This document shows positions 1-12,626 of a stretch of DNA of 62,000 bases, one piece after another (positions within the stretch are counted from its first letter, which is position 1; every line of letters begins with the position of its first letter). The notes under the pieces are model-generated. The model worked only from the letters and a program-made list of their open reading frames with translations, was not told the origin of the DNA and searched no databases. Origin of the DNA: Gnetum montanum (Eukaryota; Streptophyta; Gnetopsida; Gnetales; Gnetaceae); contig MNCI01013908.1 in the NCBI GenBank assembly GCA_015680685.1, positions 916,966-978,965 on the forward strand. The letters run 5' to 3'. The position numbers and the translations under genes are program-made.

Positions 1-1
1 A

Positions 2-541
2 GATTTTGGGATCACATTCCATCGTCATTCAAATTTCAAGATATGGGGCTACACTGATGCAGATTGGGGAGGCGACCTTGACGATCGAAAGTCAACTTCT
101 GGTTTTTGTCTCTTCTTTGGTCCATCGCTCATCTCTTGGGGATCAAAGAAGCAGTCTTCCGTTGCTCTCTCAACAGCAGAAGCAGAATACATTGCTACCT
201 CTCATGTTACGTCTCAGGCTATGTGGGTCTACTCTGTTTTCATTGAAATGGGACTTACACTTGTTCCTCCCATTCGCTTATACTGTGACAGCACAAGTGC
301 TATTGCAATGGCCCACAATCCAGTTCAGCATGGACGTACCAAACACATTGACATCAAGCATCACCATCTTCGAAGCCTGATCCAAGAGAATCTCCTCAAC
401 ATGGTACATTGGGCAACTGAAGCGCAACTAGCAGACATTTTCACCAAGCCAATGAGCCGTGAAAAGTTTGCATCCTTCAGAGACCTCCTTGGCGTGGAAC
501 CTCTTACCATCATGGGGGGGTTTGTGGAAGATGATGTGTAG
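2..541 (+). CDS. Ty1/copia pol C-terminal fragment (RNase H)
   Basis: This frame is open from the window edge to a TAG at 539-541 and reads as the last 179 residues of a copia polyprotein. It has the RNase H signature order: YTDADWGGD near the start, then DRKSTSGF, ALSTAEAEYIA, YCDSTSAIAM, TKHIDIKHHHLR and finally LADIFTKPM, the usual copia C-terminus. Known role: RNase H removes the RNA template during reverse transcription of the element. No stop or frameshift interrupts the visible part, so this end decayed little. The rest of the element lies upstream of the window. It has the same orientation as the urease gene and probably sits in one of its introns. Confidence 0.93.
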   Translation, partial: DFGITFHRHSNFKIWGYTDADWGGDLDDRKSTSGFCLFFGPSLISWGSKKQSSVALSTAEAEYIATSHVTSQAMWVYSVFIEMGLTLVPPIRLYCDSTSAIAMAHNPVQHGRTKHIDIKHHHLRSLIQENLLNMVHWATEAQLADIFTKPMSREKFASFRDLLGVEPLTIMGGFVEDDV

Positions 542-777
542 ACATTCCACATTTTTAGGAGTTTGATCTCATCCTTCTATCTTTTCTGAATAAGATGAGA
601 TCCTAGTTGTCCATGCTTATCCATATTCATGTTTATCCATATCCATGATTGTCTCATCCTTGAATGTTGTTGGAAGAATCCAACTTTATATATTTGTAGC
701 AGCACATACTCATAATAATAGATTGAAGATTAGCAGATTAAGAGAGTTTATTTTTGTTCTTTACTTTCTGCTCAGCA
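523..777 (+). repeat. Copia 3' LTR (probable)
   Basis: A G-run that looks like a polypurine tract (about 512-520) is followed by TGTGGAAG at 523, a plausible LTR start. A TATA-like stretch lies at 686-693. The proposed end is CTCAGCA at about 777. The pol stop codon falls just inside the LTR, as is common for copia. The far boundary is a guess because the partner LTR is outside the window. Confidence 0.55.
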
Positions 778-1326
778 TAGTTAGAAGATCCAGGGCCCTT
801 TAGTTTAGGTTTTTCATGTTGTCCACTGTGCTGGGGAAGGAAGTTGAGGATTTGGCATTGAGGAGTTGGATTCTGCCCTTGGGGGGTGGTCTTTTCTGTG
901 AAGGATGGAGGTGGGTTTCATCTCCCCTGTTTTTGGGGAAAAGAATTTTTGTACCTTTATGTAAATTTCTGACATAATATAACCCAAATTTTCTCCAAAA
1001 AAAAATCTTCATATTACTTAGAAGCATCAGATACATTTACAAATATATATATAAGTTTTTAAAAGTTAAAGTCTAAGTATTTAATAGAATACTAACGTCA
1101 CATGTACAAATGTGGGGCACTACATTCGATAAGTTAGCTTTAAGTTTATTTAAATCTGTGATCATTCATTAAATCATGGTCCGTATGATGAGCCAGGCAA
1201 ACTGTTCCAGAAATTATTTGAGTAACCTAAAAAATTAAATTTAACATTCAAATGAGGAACTTGGAGAAATAAATTTGTTCATGTAATTCATAATCTCTAA
1301 TAAGTTTTAAATTTGTTTATGTTTAG
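778..1326. other. Remainder of upstream urease intron
   Basis: No coding signal on either strand. The stretch runs from the copia LTR to the splice acceptor at 1325-1326 and includes a G/T-rich part (about 830-960). The urease exon carrying the first His-X-His metal site is not here, so it must lie upstream of the window. Confidence 0.6.
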
Positions 1327-4300
1327 GTGTTACAACATTAATTGGTGGTGGTACGGGCCCAGCAACGGGTACATTAGCAACAACATGCACGCCTGCACCA
1401 AGCCAAATGCGTTTCATGTTACGTGCAACAGATGATTTACCTCTTAATGTTGGCTTCACTGGCAAGGTTAAATTCTTATTTCTGGTCTAATAAATTATAT
1501 TTTACAGTGAGCTCCGTAAAGAATGACTGCAGTCTACTGTTTTTTTTTTTGTTTTTGTTTTTTCAAAAAGCATTGGAACAATCTATTTGGATCTTCAATT
1601 CAATATAGGAGCAATATGGTCAAGCTTATCTGAATTTACCAACCAATCTGTCTATTATCAACAACTTGCAGTGTTGTCATTTCTACCATATGATTATTTT
1701 AGGTTTAATTTTTTTAAATAGCAATGCCCATGATTAGTAAAAATGGGTTCTAATTGTTTATCCTGTATGTCAGTTTTCTGTTTCTATCAAATGGACATCC
1801 GGGGTGTATAGTGGCCAGGTCACAAAAAGATAATTCCATTTAAAAAATAACTAACAAAATGACGCATAAACTACCATCGATATTCCTCTTCTGGAGATAT
1901 AACTGACATTGTTTTAGTTAAAATTCCTCCGAAATGTTCCAGTGAATTTTTATTTGTTAAAAAAATTGAAAACAGAAAACAAATGTAAAACTTAGTCTCC
2001 ATGATAAATTTTATGAGCTTTTTTCAGGGAAACACTTCTAATCCACAAGGTTTAGATGATATAATTAAAGCAGGAGCTGTAGGCTTAAAACTTCATGAGG
2101 ATTGGGGTAGCACTCCTGCTGCCATAAACACATGCCTGGATGCAGCTGAACTTAATGACATTCAGGTAGGCTTTCTCTGAGGTCTTGCATAAAATGTTTT
2201 AATATAAATGCTCATCAAGCCTTGTATCTGATGTTTACCTTGGTACGTTGCAGGTTACAATTCATACAGACACATTGAATGAGGCTGGTTGTGTTGAGCA
2301 GTCTATAATTGCATTTAATGGAAGAACCATTCACACGTATCACAGGTAGAAATATTAGAAATAAATACTTTTAACAAGCTGTATGCATCTATAAGTACTC
2401 TAGAAACTAATTTACCCATTTATGCAGAAATGGCAAATCAAAGAAATTTAATTTTTACCTTCTTATTGGTATGTTTAGGTGAAGGTCTGTGTCCTTATAG
2501 TTCAACTTAAAGATGGATCAGTTTAAAGTATAAATGAATTCACGGCTCGTAAAGCAAGCTGCATGTGGGGTGTATTAAACTAGCTATAGTAATAAGTTAT
2601 GAATTGAAAAATAAAGATACCAATATTGCATTCCTAAAACTTACATTAGCACTATATCATAGATTCTATAAAGCAGGGATTCTATTATGCATACGTATCA
2701 TGATGCAGGATCATCATAGGGGCATGTTTATTAGAACAGAATGGTGACTGAAAAAGTCAAGAACTGTTTAATCCCCACATAGCAAAGGTCAAGCTGAGAT
2801 ATGGAATAAAGGAGATGGCACATTAAAGTAACTCACCTAAAACGGACGGACGTGGAACTCCAATGAGAGAATAACTTAACAATTGATAAATTTTTTACAG
2901 TATTTTATTATTGTAAATAAGAATGTTAGTTGAATAGTATAAATCAACTATCGTGTCAAGCAATTAATGATCATTAATTTACATTGGGATCAATGATTGA
3001 GAGAATGACATTATCGTGTTAGGAACTTTTTACGTAGGAGCTGAATGGAAAGCCATGCAGTTCATTCTTAGAAGATTGACGAGGTCGTTCTTTGTAGTTT
3101 GCACGTGGGGACGTCTCAAAACTTTATAATCTGTGAAATTCATGATCATGAGAATTAACAATGAGTGCCAGGGCAATAATTTAATTTATTCTTTTTACAT
3201 CTAAATTTTTCAAAGGAATACCTAGACAATAAGGAGGAGCAGTGTGTGAAACTCGTTACTAACATTGCATTAAGGACTATTAAAGTTAAATGTGCTTTTG
3301 GCTTAAATATTTTATTTGAAGTGATTTATAGAAAACAAATTCATTTCATGTAATGAAATATGATGGCCTTTATTTATTTACCAGTGAGGGTGCTGGAGGT
3401 GGTCATGCACCTGATATTATTAAAGTTTGTGGCTTGGTAAATGTGCTTCCATCCTCAACGAATCCAACAAAACCGTTCACGCATAATACCATTGATGAGC
3501 ATCTTGATATGCTGGTATCAATATGTATTCTGGGCATTATTGAAAATCATTTTCATATATTTTAAAGTCATTTTGATACTACGTGACATTAATTACGTTC
3601 ATGTATAGATGGTTTGCCATCATTTGGACAGAGACAATGTGGAAGACATAAAGTTTGCAGAGTCACGTATAAGAGAAGGGACAATTGCTGCAGAAGATAT
3701 TTTACATGACATGGGAGCTATTAGTATGATGTCATCTGATTCACAAGCAGTGGGGCGCATTGGAGAGGTGTGAACGATGCTATGTCATGTTGATCTTTGT
3801 CTTCTAGCTAGTATGCACTGTATTATATTAGTTGACATGCTTTAAGCACTGGAGAAACAAGTAATAACATTGTCACACATCTGAACTAGCCATCAACTGT
3901 AATACTATTTATTCTCTCTCTAACTTTTGAGAAATCAATTATATTAGTTGACATGCTTTAAGCACTGGAGAAACAAGTAATAACATTGTCACACTACATC
4001 TGAACTAGCCATCAACTGTAATACTATTTATTCTCTCTCTAACTTTTGAGAAATTAATTGCAACTGATATGAATCTAGTATGATTTGAAATATCTTGCAA
4101 AGAAAAAATATGCAAGTTACCGATGGTAGATAAAAATTTATTTATCTTTAAACCTTTCAAATTTGCCATCTTTGATGATGGTATACCCACTTCCTTGATC
4201 CATTTTCCAGGTCAGAGGAGCTTCTACCAATATCCTTCTGACTTTCAAATTGGACACCATACCTCTATACCTGTATTAGTTTGTGAAATTAAAATACACA

Positions 4301-7300
4301 GAACTGTGGTCATGATAAATTGGGGCTATTCTCAATAATGCATCAAACACCATCTGACATGGTAACTAGGAATGACTAGCCTATTTTAGTGAATGCTAAA
4401 GACATGACAAGTCATAAAGGTCTATTACATAAGAAGTGTAGAAGACAATGTCTTGTACATGATGTGTTTGAGTTTTGTTTTACATCTCGTTGGTAACTTT
4501 AATTTATGAGGATCATTTCAAGAACAACGTAAATAATTCTGATAAGCATTTCATGAAATGTAATACACAAATGTTGATGATAAATACAATATTCATGAAT
4601 TGACATGTGAACAATGCAAACTTTGTGAGTTCTTTTCCACCTTTTTGGCTTGTGTTTGCCTTTGGACTTGTCTTCATGTTGCTGTGTGTTGATGATATAA
4701 ATGATTCTTGTTTTCATGGGTTAAATACACTGTGAACCAGAATATCTATCACAAACTATTACAACCTTTTCTGACTAGGTTTTTTTGAGTTTTATTATAA
4801 GAGTAGTTACATGACTGTATATGCTAATGACAATTCATGAATTAAGAAAAATAGAAAGATGAAGGATGAATTATTTATCCTAATATTTGACCTACATATT
4901 ATGAGTCACATATTTAATCCTGGTGGGTTATACTAAGATATACAGACTTTGTGCGAAGATAATGGCTCAAACTAAACTTTTCAAACAAATGTCTAGGGTC
5001 TAGGATATGGTAAAAATAGTTTAGTTGTAGTTTCAATGTGGTTGGTTAGCAATGATAAGATAGTTCATAACTGTTTTAAATATTAGTGATATTAACCCTG
5101 CTAAGGTTGTAATCATTTAACATTTTGCATGATTCCCATCAAGATGTATATCCTTAGAATCATTATCATCATCCTAGCCTTATCCCAACTACATGGGGTT
5201 GACTATATGAATTTCAAATTAAGAGAGAAATTAGCTATAATATCCAAATCTCAGATATCTTTTTTAATTCTTGAAAACCAAGTATATTTTGGTCTACCTC
5301 TTTATTGTTTTCCCTTGATTTTAATAAAGCATTCTCTAATAATAAGTGCATAGTCCAGTCTTCTCAGCACATGACCAGATCATCTAAAATGAATTTCCTT
5401 AATCTTCTCATCCATGGGTGCTACCCCAAGACTTCCTTCAATAAGACAGTTGATTCAGTCTTTCCTAGTGACACCCAATAACTATCTTAGCATTTGCATC
5501 TCTGCCATATGCACAAGTCGAGTGTAATACTTTTTGATATACCATCATTTTGCACCACAAAGTTCACAAGTTTGATAACAGTTTTATAGAACTTTTCCTT
5601 CAACCGAATAGACACCATTTGCTTCTTGCTATTTTATCTATCTTGCTTCAATTCTATTTGTCACATCATTGTTAATCTCATATTTGAACAAGTGATCCCA
5701 AGTACTTGAATTGCTTGCATGGAGTAACTTATTGGTTTTGAATTCTACTTTTTATATCTTCATTATTTGCTTTTATACTAAAGATGCATTTTATGTATTC
5801 TATTTTACTTCTACTAATCCTCAACCCCTTTGATTGTAAGTTAGTTCTCTAGGTCTCTATTTTTGTAGCCAATGCTTCCTTAGATTTATCCACTAATATA
5901 ACATTATATGCAAAGGACATACACCAAGGGATATCATCCTGTATTTTTTTAAGTTAGCTCATCAATAATAATTATTAGCAAGGGCTTAAACTAGATCCTT
6001 GATGTAACCTCACCTTTACAAGAAAGTCCATAGTCACTTCATAGATAGTGTGAACTCAATTTGTGGCTAAATCAGACACTCTGAATATCCTTTATGTATC
6101 CAATAGGAATATTCTTCCTCTTTAATACGCATCAAATAATCTCTTGAAGGACTCTATCATAAGTTCTCTCCAAATCCATACAAATCATATGCAAGTTCCT
6201 CTTGTTACACCTAAATTTCACCTTTAGCTGTCTTAGCAAGAAAATAGCTTCCATAGTTGATCTCCTAGGGATAAAACCAAATTAATTTTTAGAAACAACT
6301 GATTCTTGCCTGAAATGCTGTTCCATAACTCTTTTTTATAACTTAATGGTTTGGCTCATCAGATTTATGTCTTTATAATTCTCAGAATTTTGAATTTCTT
6401 TCTTGTTCTTGTAGATGAATGCTCTAGTGCTTCTTCTTTAATCATCTGACATTTTTCCCTCATTTTGGATCTTGTTGAATAAACTTGTTAACCAAGTCCT
6501 CACTATATCTCCCATAGACTTGCATACCTTTGTAGACATTGCATCTTATCCTTTTGCTTTATCATTCTTCATCTTCATGAGAGCTTTCTTTACTTCAAAC
6601 GCATATATATATTTGGCTATTCCTATGTTTGATTTGGTACAATCAACTTCATTTTAAGTAAATTTTTCATTAAGTATCCCTTGAAAATATATCCTACATC
6701 ATAATACATCATAGTAAAATTTTCTTGTCTGTAAACAAAATCTTTTACCATCTAAATTGATGCATCTAATATAGTTGGATGGAACATGGAACAATGAATG
6801 AGAGAAAAAACAGAAATGTAGGTGGATCTAATATAGTTAGATGGAACAATGAATGATAGGATAAACAAAAATGCGGCCTTTGCAAAGATGGATATTTAGG
6901 AACAATGAAATAGTGAAATATAGCAACACTCTATGTAAAATCCTTACAACAAATAGGCACTTTCCTTGGACCATCGCATCAAAGATCCCCAATCCATATT
7001 TGCTTCCTGCTCTCAATCCTTGAATGCTTATAATAAATCCAACAAAACACAAGGTATTCAACAGTGGGGTAGGTTATTTATAGGCAAATTGGTAGAGTCA
7101 GGGTTGCACATGTCCTAGCAAGCCCTTGCTTATTTCTCACAGCAATTGAGCCATTTTATTGCTGCGTCACATCTAAGAATTCCTTAGCATAAGGAATGTG
7201 TGGAAAAGAATTCACCTATAAGAGAGGACAAATGCTTTATACCTAGCTGCCAACCTGACACCAATCCTGCTTTCTCACTTGCGCTTGGGATTGGCCATGG

Positions 7301-9151
7301 CAGAATTAAGATGTATGTTCTTAGAATATTTGTTAATGATTGAAGTGCTTTTTATACATGCGCAAGGATAAATGAATTTACTCTCAATGGTTTGGGGATA
7401 ACCTTTTCTGATCAAGTTTAATAAACATGAAACAAAGTGTGCCAAACAAAATATAGCAATAACAGTTTCAACTAACCAAACATGACAAACGTAGCTCATT
7501 TTACATGACAGACTTGAAGCAATTTGTTTGTTCAAATTCGTGTCTCTTATAGAGAGACCTATCTACTGAACTAATTACGCTAATGACAAAGTACAGACAA
7601 CAATGCTGTACAAGTTGGATCAAATTTGTAAAGTGCTATTCTTACAATGAAGAAGAAACAATGCAATTTATTATATCAGAATATCATTTGATTTATGATT
7701 CTGCGTTTTCTATAGGTTGTCACTCGAACTTGGCAGACTGCTCATAAGATGAAAATACAGAGGGAAAAACTTCCAGAAGATGCTTCAAGCTCAAATGACA
7801 ACACACGCATAAAAAGATATATCTCGAAGTATACAATTAATCCAGCTATTGCACATGGTATTTCCAAGTTTGTTGGCTCTATTGAGGTATGCAAATCAAA
7901 CTGCGTATTTCATGGCTTATACCGTTCAGTTGTATCCCCATTGTCTAACAATTGAGACTCGCTACTTTTTTGCGTCTGTTTCTAGAAGTGCACGATACCA
8001 TTCAATTTGGTGCTTTGAAATGAAACAGGTTGATAAAATGGCAGATCTTGTGTTATGGAAGCCGGGATTCTTTGGTGCAAAGCCAGAACTGGTGATAAAA
8101 GGTGGTGCGATAGCTTGGGCACAAATGGGAGATGCCAATGCAAGCATTCCTACACCTGAACCGGTATATAAACTTTCTTATTTTTTTATTTCATCAATTT
8201 ATATTGTCATTTCTCATAAACGAACAAATATTTTGTCTTAAATCCATCAACTCAACCAGGGTTGATTCAATTCCATCTATATTGGTTTTCTAGTTTTATT
8301 TTCAGATATTCTACACAACATATTTATGGTGTGTGTGTAATTTAAATTAAATTAAATTATTTATATATTCTTGGCTGACTGGCTAATGCCAAAAAGAAGC
8401 TTTAGGGATGATTCTAGTCAACTCCCTTAAAGTGCACTGCAACTATCGCAAAGATGTACACTTGCAAGGAACCAGCTTTCTTTGTATACATGTATTTTCT
8501 AAGAGGTGTGAGTGTTCAAGGAAATTTAGAACCTTTGTTGAAAGTAAATAATTAATGGAAAGTCTTTTAAGAAATGGAACTGGTCTCAAACAGAACTGAC
8601 ATTTATACTTTTAGATTTGTTTCTTGAATATTGGTTCTTATTAACTTTGCATGCGCATCTATTTAATCCATTTACTGTGGATTATATAGACTAATGCTAC
8701 AGAAATTGTATGTTACTTTCTTGGAAATTGTCAACCTAAGCTAGTTACATTTTGATTGCAGATACTCATTCGGCCAATGTTTGGTGCCATTGGAAAAGCT
8801 GGCAGTTCAATATCAATTGCCTTTGTTAGCAATGTGAGTGAGCATGCAACTATAAATTTATTTTTCTTGAACACAGATATAGTAATGTACCCGTGTATGA
8901 AATAATAACAAAATCCTTTCATATTTCAGGCTGCCAAAAAGGCTGGAGTGAAGGAACAGTATGGGCTTAGTAAGAGAGTTGAAGCAGTTGATAACACTCG
9001 TTGCTTAACAAAACATGATATGAAATGGAACAGCACAATTCCTCAAATTGAAGTTGATCCAGAGTACTTTGTGGTTACCGCAGATGGAGAGCCTTTACAT
9101 TGCTCACCTGCTACCAAGCTACCGTTATCACAGAATTACTTCCTCTTTTAA
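1327..9151 (+). CDS. Urease, C-terminal half (nine exons; 5' end outside the window)
   Basis: Urease hydrolyses urea to ammonia and carbamate with a two-nickel centre; in plants it is one fused chain of about 840 residues. Exons: 1327-1466, 2028-2165, 2254-2345, 3385-3514, 3609-3767, 7716-7886, 8029-8163, 8762-8833 and 8930-9151 (TAA). All have GT-AG borders and compatible phases, giving about 419 residues. Visible active-site elements, in order: GLKLHEDWG (the carbamylated Lys and a nickel His), [12 protein letters not shown] (nickel His), GGGHAPDII (His), MVCHHLD (flap His) and [12 protein letters not shown] (nickel Asp). The protein ends in LSQNYFLF, the standard plant urease C-terminus. 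The His-X-His exon is upstream of the window. No stop or frameshift is seen, so the gene looks functional. Introns range from 88 to 3948 bp; the longest (3768-7715) carries a LINE. Activity would need the urease accessory proteins (UreD/F/G), which are encoded elsewhere. Confidence 0.97.
3822..4057 (+). repeat. Near-perfect tandem duplication (116 and about 120 bp) in the urease intron
   Basis: The segment starting ATTATATTAGTTGACATGC at 3822 recurs at 3938. The copies are almost identical; a 4-base insertion (CTAC) in the second copy and one or two substitutions are the only differences I see. It starts 54 bases after the splice donor of the exon ending at 3767 and includes no exon sequence. 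Confidence 0.92.
5140..6660 (-). mobile_element. Degenerate RTE-clade LINE, antisense in the urease intron
   Basis: The + strand text at about 5165-5215 (ATCATCCTAGCCTTATCCCA followed by ACTACATGGGGTTGAC) is the reverse complement of the 3' terminal signature of plant RTE LINEs; it recurs near 56535 and 60000. The following 1.4 kb aligns by eye in order with the antisense text of the better LINE at 56535-59350, for example the segments on joining names of regions coding for the reverse transcriptase. Reading frames are broken throughout. The 5' end is indistinct. Confidence 0.75.
6661..7715. other. Urease intron 3' part with a short direct repeat
   Basis: No coding signal. A roughly 40-base segment (CTAATATAGTTGGATGGAAC) at 6765-6803 recurs in shorter form at 6828-6860. 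The rest, up to the acceptor at 7714-7715, is AT-rich unique sequence. Confidence 0.5.
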
Positions 9152-9667
9152 TTTAAATTAGCACTTTTTCAAAAACCAAGAATTCACTAGAATTCACTAG
9201 CTGTTATAGGTGGCTATCATGGATAATTGGAAAAGATTTTTTTTAAAAAAGGAGTGTGATGATTTCTTGCCCGTTATAGACCCTTCTATTGGGAAAGTGC
9301 CTTTGATATACTATGTTCGTCAGCAAGCATTTCACTCTAATTACTGAGCATAAAATTGGTTTTGACACTTTTTATTAAATGCTAATGATACAAGTAAAAT
9401 TTTCCTCACCAATCGACCGATAGAATTGATCTTGATGGGGTACTGAAGTTGTATGATCATTAACTGTTGAAATTTGGAATTCAGCTAGCATTTGAAAGGT
9501 ACCAGCTTTACGTAGATCCCTTTATATTAAAAAATCAGGTACATAACAATATTAAAATGTGGTGGAGTAGTTCGTGCAATGCTTCTAACTCATTTCAGTC
9601 ATGCAAGTATTAGCAACGAAAAAAATTATAGGCCTAGGTAGCTAACGATAAAACCATTGTTTACTTA
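9152..9667. other. Urease 3' flank
   Basis: Presumed 3' untranslated and downstream sequence. An 11-base direct repeat (GAATTCACTAG) occurs at about 9180-9200. I cannot place the polyadenylation site with confidence. Confidence 0.4.
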
Positions 9668-10010
9668 GCACTCATTGAATAACAAAGGAGTGACAAAGGA
9701 GTGACAGGGTCACTATATAGAGGATTAACAATGAGGTGTTAGCCTAGTGGGTGGGCTCCCTGGTTAGTATGGTGATAGAGGCCGGTATAGTTCTTGTCAT
9801 TTTTTGAATGTGATTAGGGAAAATGCCACTCTCGGCTCACGCATAGAGGGGTCGTTCCCGTGCACATTTCATGAGCACTCATTGAATAACAAAGTAGGTA
9901 GGGTCACTATGTGGAGGATTAACAATGAGGTGTTAGCCTAGTAATAAGATTTTTGATTTAGAAACTTTAACTTATGGATTTGATTCCAATAAGCAATCTT
10001 GACTTAATAA
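9668..10010 (+). mobile_element. Two SINE-like tRNA-derived segments in a diverged direct repeat
   Basis: A segment running from ACTCATTGAATAACAAA through GGGTCACTAT, GAGGATTAACAATGAGG and TGTTAGCCTAGT occurs at about 9670-9750 and again at 9870-9935. TTAGCCTAGT-GGT/AAT resembles a tRNA A-box. In the second copy it is followed by GATTTGATTCC, a weak B-box. Similar A/B-box heads are at 55822 and 56222. The 120 bases between the copies (GGGCTCCCTGGTTAGTATGG onward) are unlike either copy. Confidence 0.5.
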
Positions 10011-11547
10011 AGTTTTGCTTAACTTTTATGTTCACGAAGTATATATAGTCATCTAGTTTTAGTTTCAATAACATTTAATCATTTGGAGGTAAGGGATTTT
10101 AGAAAAGCTCCTAGATAAGCACTATGCATGACCTTTAACAAAAAACATAAGTAAGCTAATTTTTACATTATGAGTTTTATCTAGTTTATTGAATAACATT
10201 TATGATCTTTGTAAAAGCTAGTATTGATTTCATGAACAAGACCTAATATATAAAGAGCTAAGCCCTTAGGGTATGTCTTTTCTTTGTTCCAGATTGTGTT
10301 TGCCATCATGAAATTTTGTTTAAAGACTATACTAATATATTAATATATGCATTTGTTGTATGTATCATGTTGATCTTTGATCATGCTTTAGATAACCACT
10401 TTTTGTCTTGCAATTATTTCTTTAGCATAACAAATAGTTTTAAAATTATTGAAATTTAAACTTGGAAATATAGTAAAAGGTTAACATTGATATACCTATG
10501 AATGTGTTTGGTTGACATGTATTTTTCTTTTAAAAATGGTATGTAAGTGCAAACATTGACATATTGTCTATGGGCTGGAGGTGAATGTGTTTGGTTGACA
10601 CTAAGAAGAAAACATCAAAAATAATATGGAAAGAAAAAACTTTTCAATTTTAGGGATACTTACTCATGTGTACAACTTGGGGGGTTTAACACTAAGAGGA
10701 CACCAAATATAATATGGAAAATAAAATTTTTTTCAATTTTAGGGATGTTTACTCATGTGTACAAACTTATAATTGAAATTTTTGGAAAATTAAAAAGAGG
10801 AAAATTAATTGTTAGCAGAGAGGATTTATCATGTCCTACCAATATTTACATCACTTTCAATATTTGTGCTTGAACTTAAAATAACAAAAGGATTTAAGGT
10901 AGCAATAGAAAAATATGGTGAAGTATAATATTTTAAAAAGACAAAAAAATAGTGGCACATGTTATACATCACCATTACTTTTATGTCAAAAATCTATACC
11001 ATCAATTATAGCTTGTTAACATTAATTTTGATTTTTGAATTAATATTGTTTTTGTTAAAATAGGATAGATTTGCTTTATGAGCTAGCTATCTAAACTGAT
11101 CATTACTTTCTATAGTACAGGTCAAAGCATTCATTGAAATTTTTGTTTTCTTTATTGCCATTTGATCATTCTTCTCATTGACATCAACTTGATTTTTCAT
11201 GTCTTTGACTTCATACTAGTTTTTTATATTATCAATTTCAATACATTTTTTCCCTTAAGCATCTTTTTTCTTGAGTAGAAAAGGACATTCGAAGAAGATT
11301 AGCATTAAACAAATATCCTTGCATGCTTATAGGATAATCTAGACCTATTATCCAACATTGTGGGCTAGACATCTATTTCTTGCATATCATTGAACAAATG
11401 TCCTACATGATGAAAGTTGCAAGAATTAGAAAGATTACAATTATGATGCTAGAAATTATGTGGTTAATAAATACAATGAAAATAATTGAACAAGAGAACA
11501 TATAAAAACACCCTAAAGAAAAATTTAAGAAAATGCCATTAAGAAAT
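10011..11547. other. AT-rich intergenic DNA with a roughly 90-bp duplication
   Basis: No coding signal. A segment running from CACTAAGAAGAAAACATC through TTCAATTTTAGGGATACTTA to CTCATGTGTACAACTT (about 10599-10680) recurs with changes at about 10690-10768. Confidence 0.6.
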
Positions 11548-12600
11548 TGGCTCCTAGATTATTAGTAGCACAACTACAAAATTGTAGCTTAGAGAGAGAA
11601 TTATAAAGTTAAATTTAATAGGAATGATGGGAAAGTAGAAAGCATAAATACACTACTTTTCACACATCCTTGTACATATATTTATAATATTTAAATGAGA
11701 ACTAGATATAACCAATAGTTTACATAGGCTTTAATATAACAATTAAAAATATGACTACTATAGATAATTGATATAATAAAATAAATATGAAAATTACAAC
11801 TTGGTAGATTGCCTTTGCTTTATTACCAATTCTCCCTCTTGAAGGTAAAACTATTATAAAGCCCAATCTAGATGTTAAATGGTTTTACTTTTCATGATAC
11901 TAATAGTTGTTTGACATCATAAACATTTTTTAGCAAATAATGATTTTATCATCATATTAGCAAGATCCTTTTATTTTGTAATCGTTTTTTTAAAAAGCCT
12001 TTGTTCATCTACCTATTTTCAAATATAGTGATAATGTATTTTAATATGCTTTGTCCTATTGTGTAAAATTGGATTCTTAGATATATATATTGTACTTTGG
12101 TTATCACAACTAATTATGACAATCTTTTTATTAATCCTAAGTTCAACTACCAATCGTTGGAGCCATGCTGCTTTGCAATTGGCTAAGTTTGTTGCAATAT
12201 GTTTAGCTTCAATAGTAGACCAAGCTATGTAAGATTGCTACTGGCTTTTTCATGAGACAACACTACCAAAGAGATTAAACACATACCCACTAATTGATTT
12301 TCTTGTCAAAATCCCCACCCTAGTTAGCATTTACATAACTATGTAGAAACATTGAATCACTTTAATAACAAATGCCAAAGTTCATAGTACCACAGAGATA
12401 TCAAAAAACTTATTTGACACCAATTCAATGTTGTTTTCTTGGATTAGACATATATGCACTAAGTTTTCTAACAATGTATGCAATATTAGGTTTGGTATCG
12501 AATCATAGACATCAAATTGCTAACAACACTAGCATATGAAATTCTTATCATAAGCTCTTTATGTTCATGTCTTTAGGCATTATTCAATTAAGAGCTTCAC
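11548..12600 (-). mobile_element. Degenerate copia element (RT end, RNase H, LTR)
   Basis: On the - strand, 12560-12480 reads like the copia motif ISYASVVSNLMSMI. From 12230 to 12020 it reads STIEAKHIATNLANCKAAWL, then ISCDNQSTIYISKNP and RTKHIKIHYHYI, which is copia RNase H with several stops. A polypurine tract (CAAGAGGGAGAAT) lies at 11831-11843 and is followed by a probable LTR starting TGGTAATAAAG at 11828, with a TATA-like stretch near 11690 and an end near 11563. It abuts the gypsy LTR fragment at 12627, so the gypsy cluster probably landed in or next to it. Confidence 0.8.
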
Positions 12601-12626
12601 CCTAGTTTCACAGGGTGCTGCCATAG

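Noticed and set aside
11548-11565. CTAGGAGCCA (- strand) as a copia primer-binding site.
   Set aside because: It follows what appears to be a 3' LTR, where no primer site is expected, and the match to the initiator-tRNA complement is partial.
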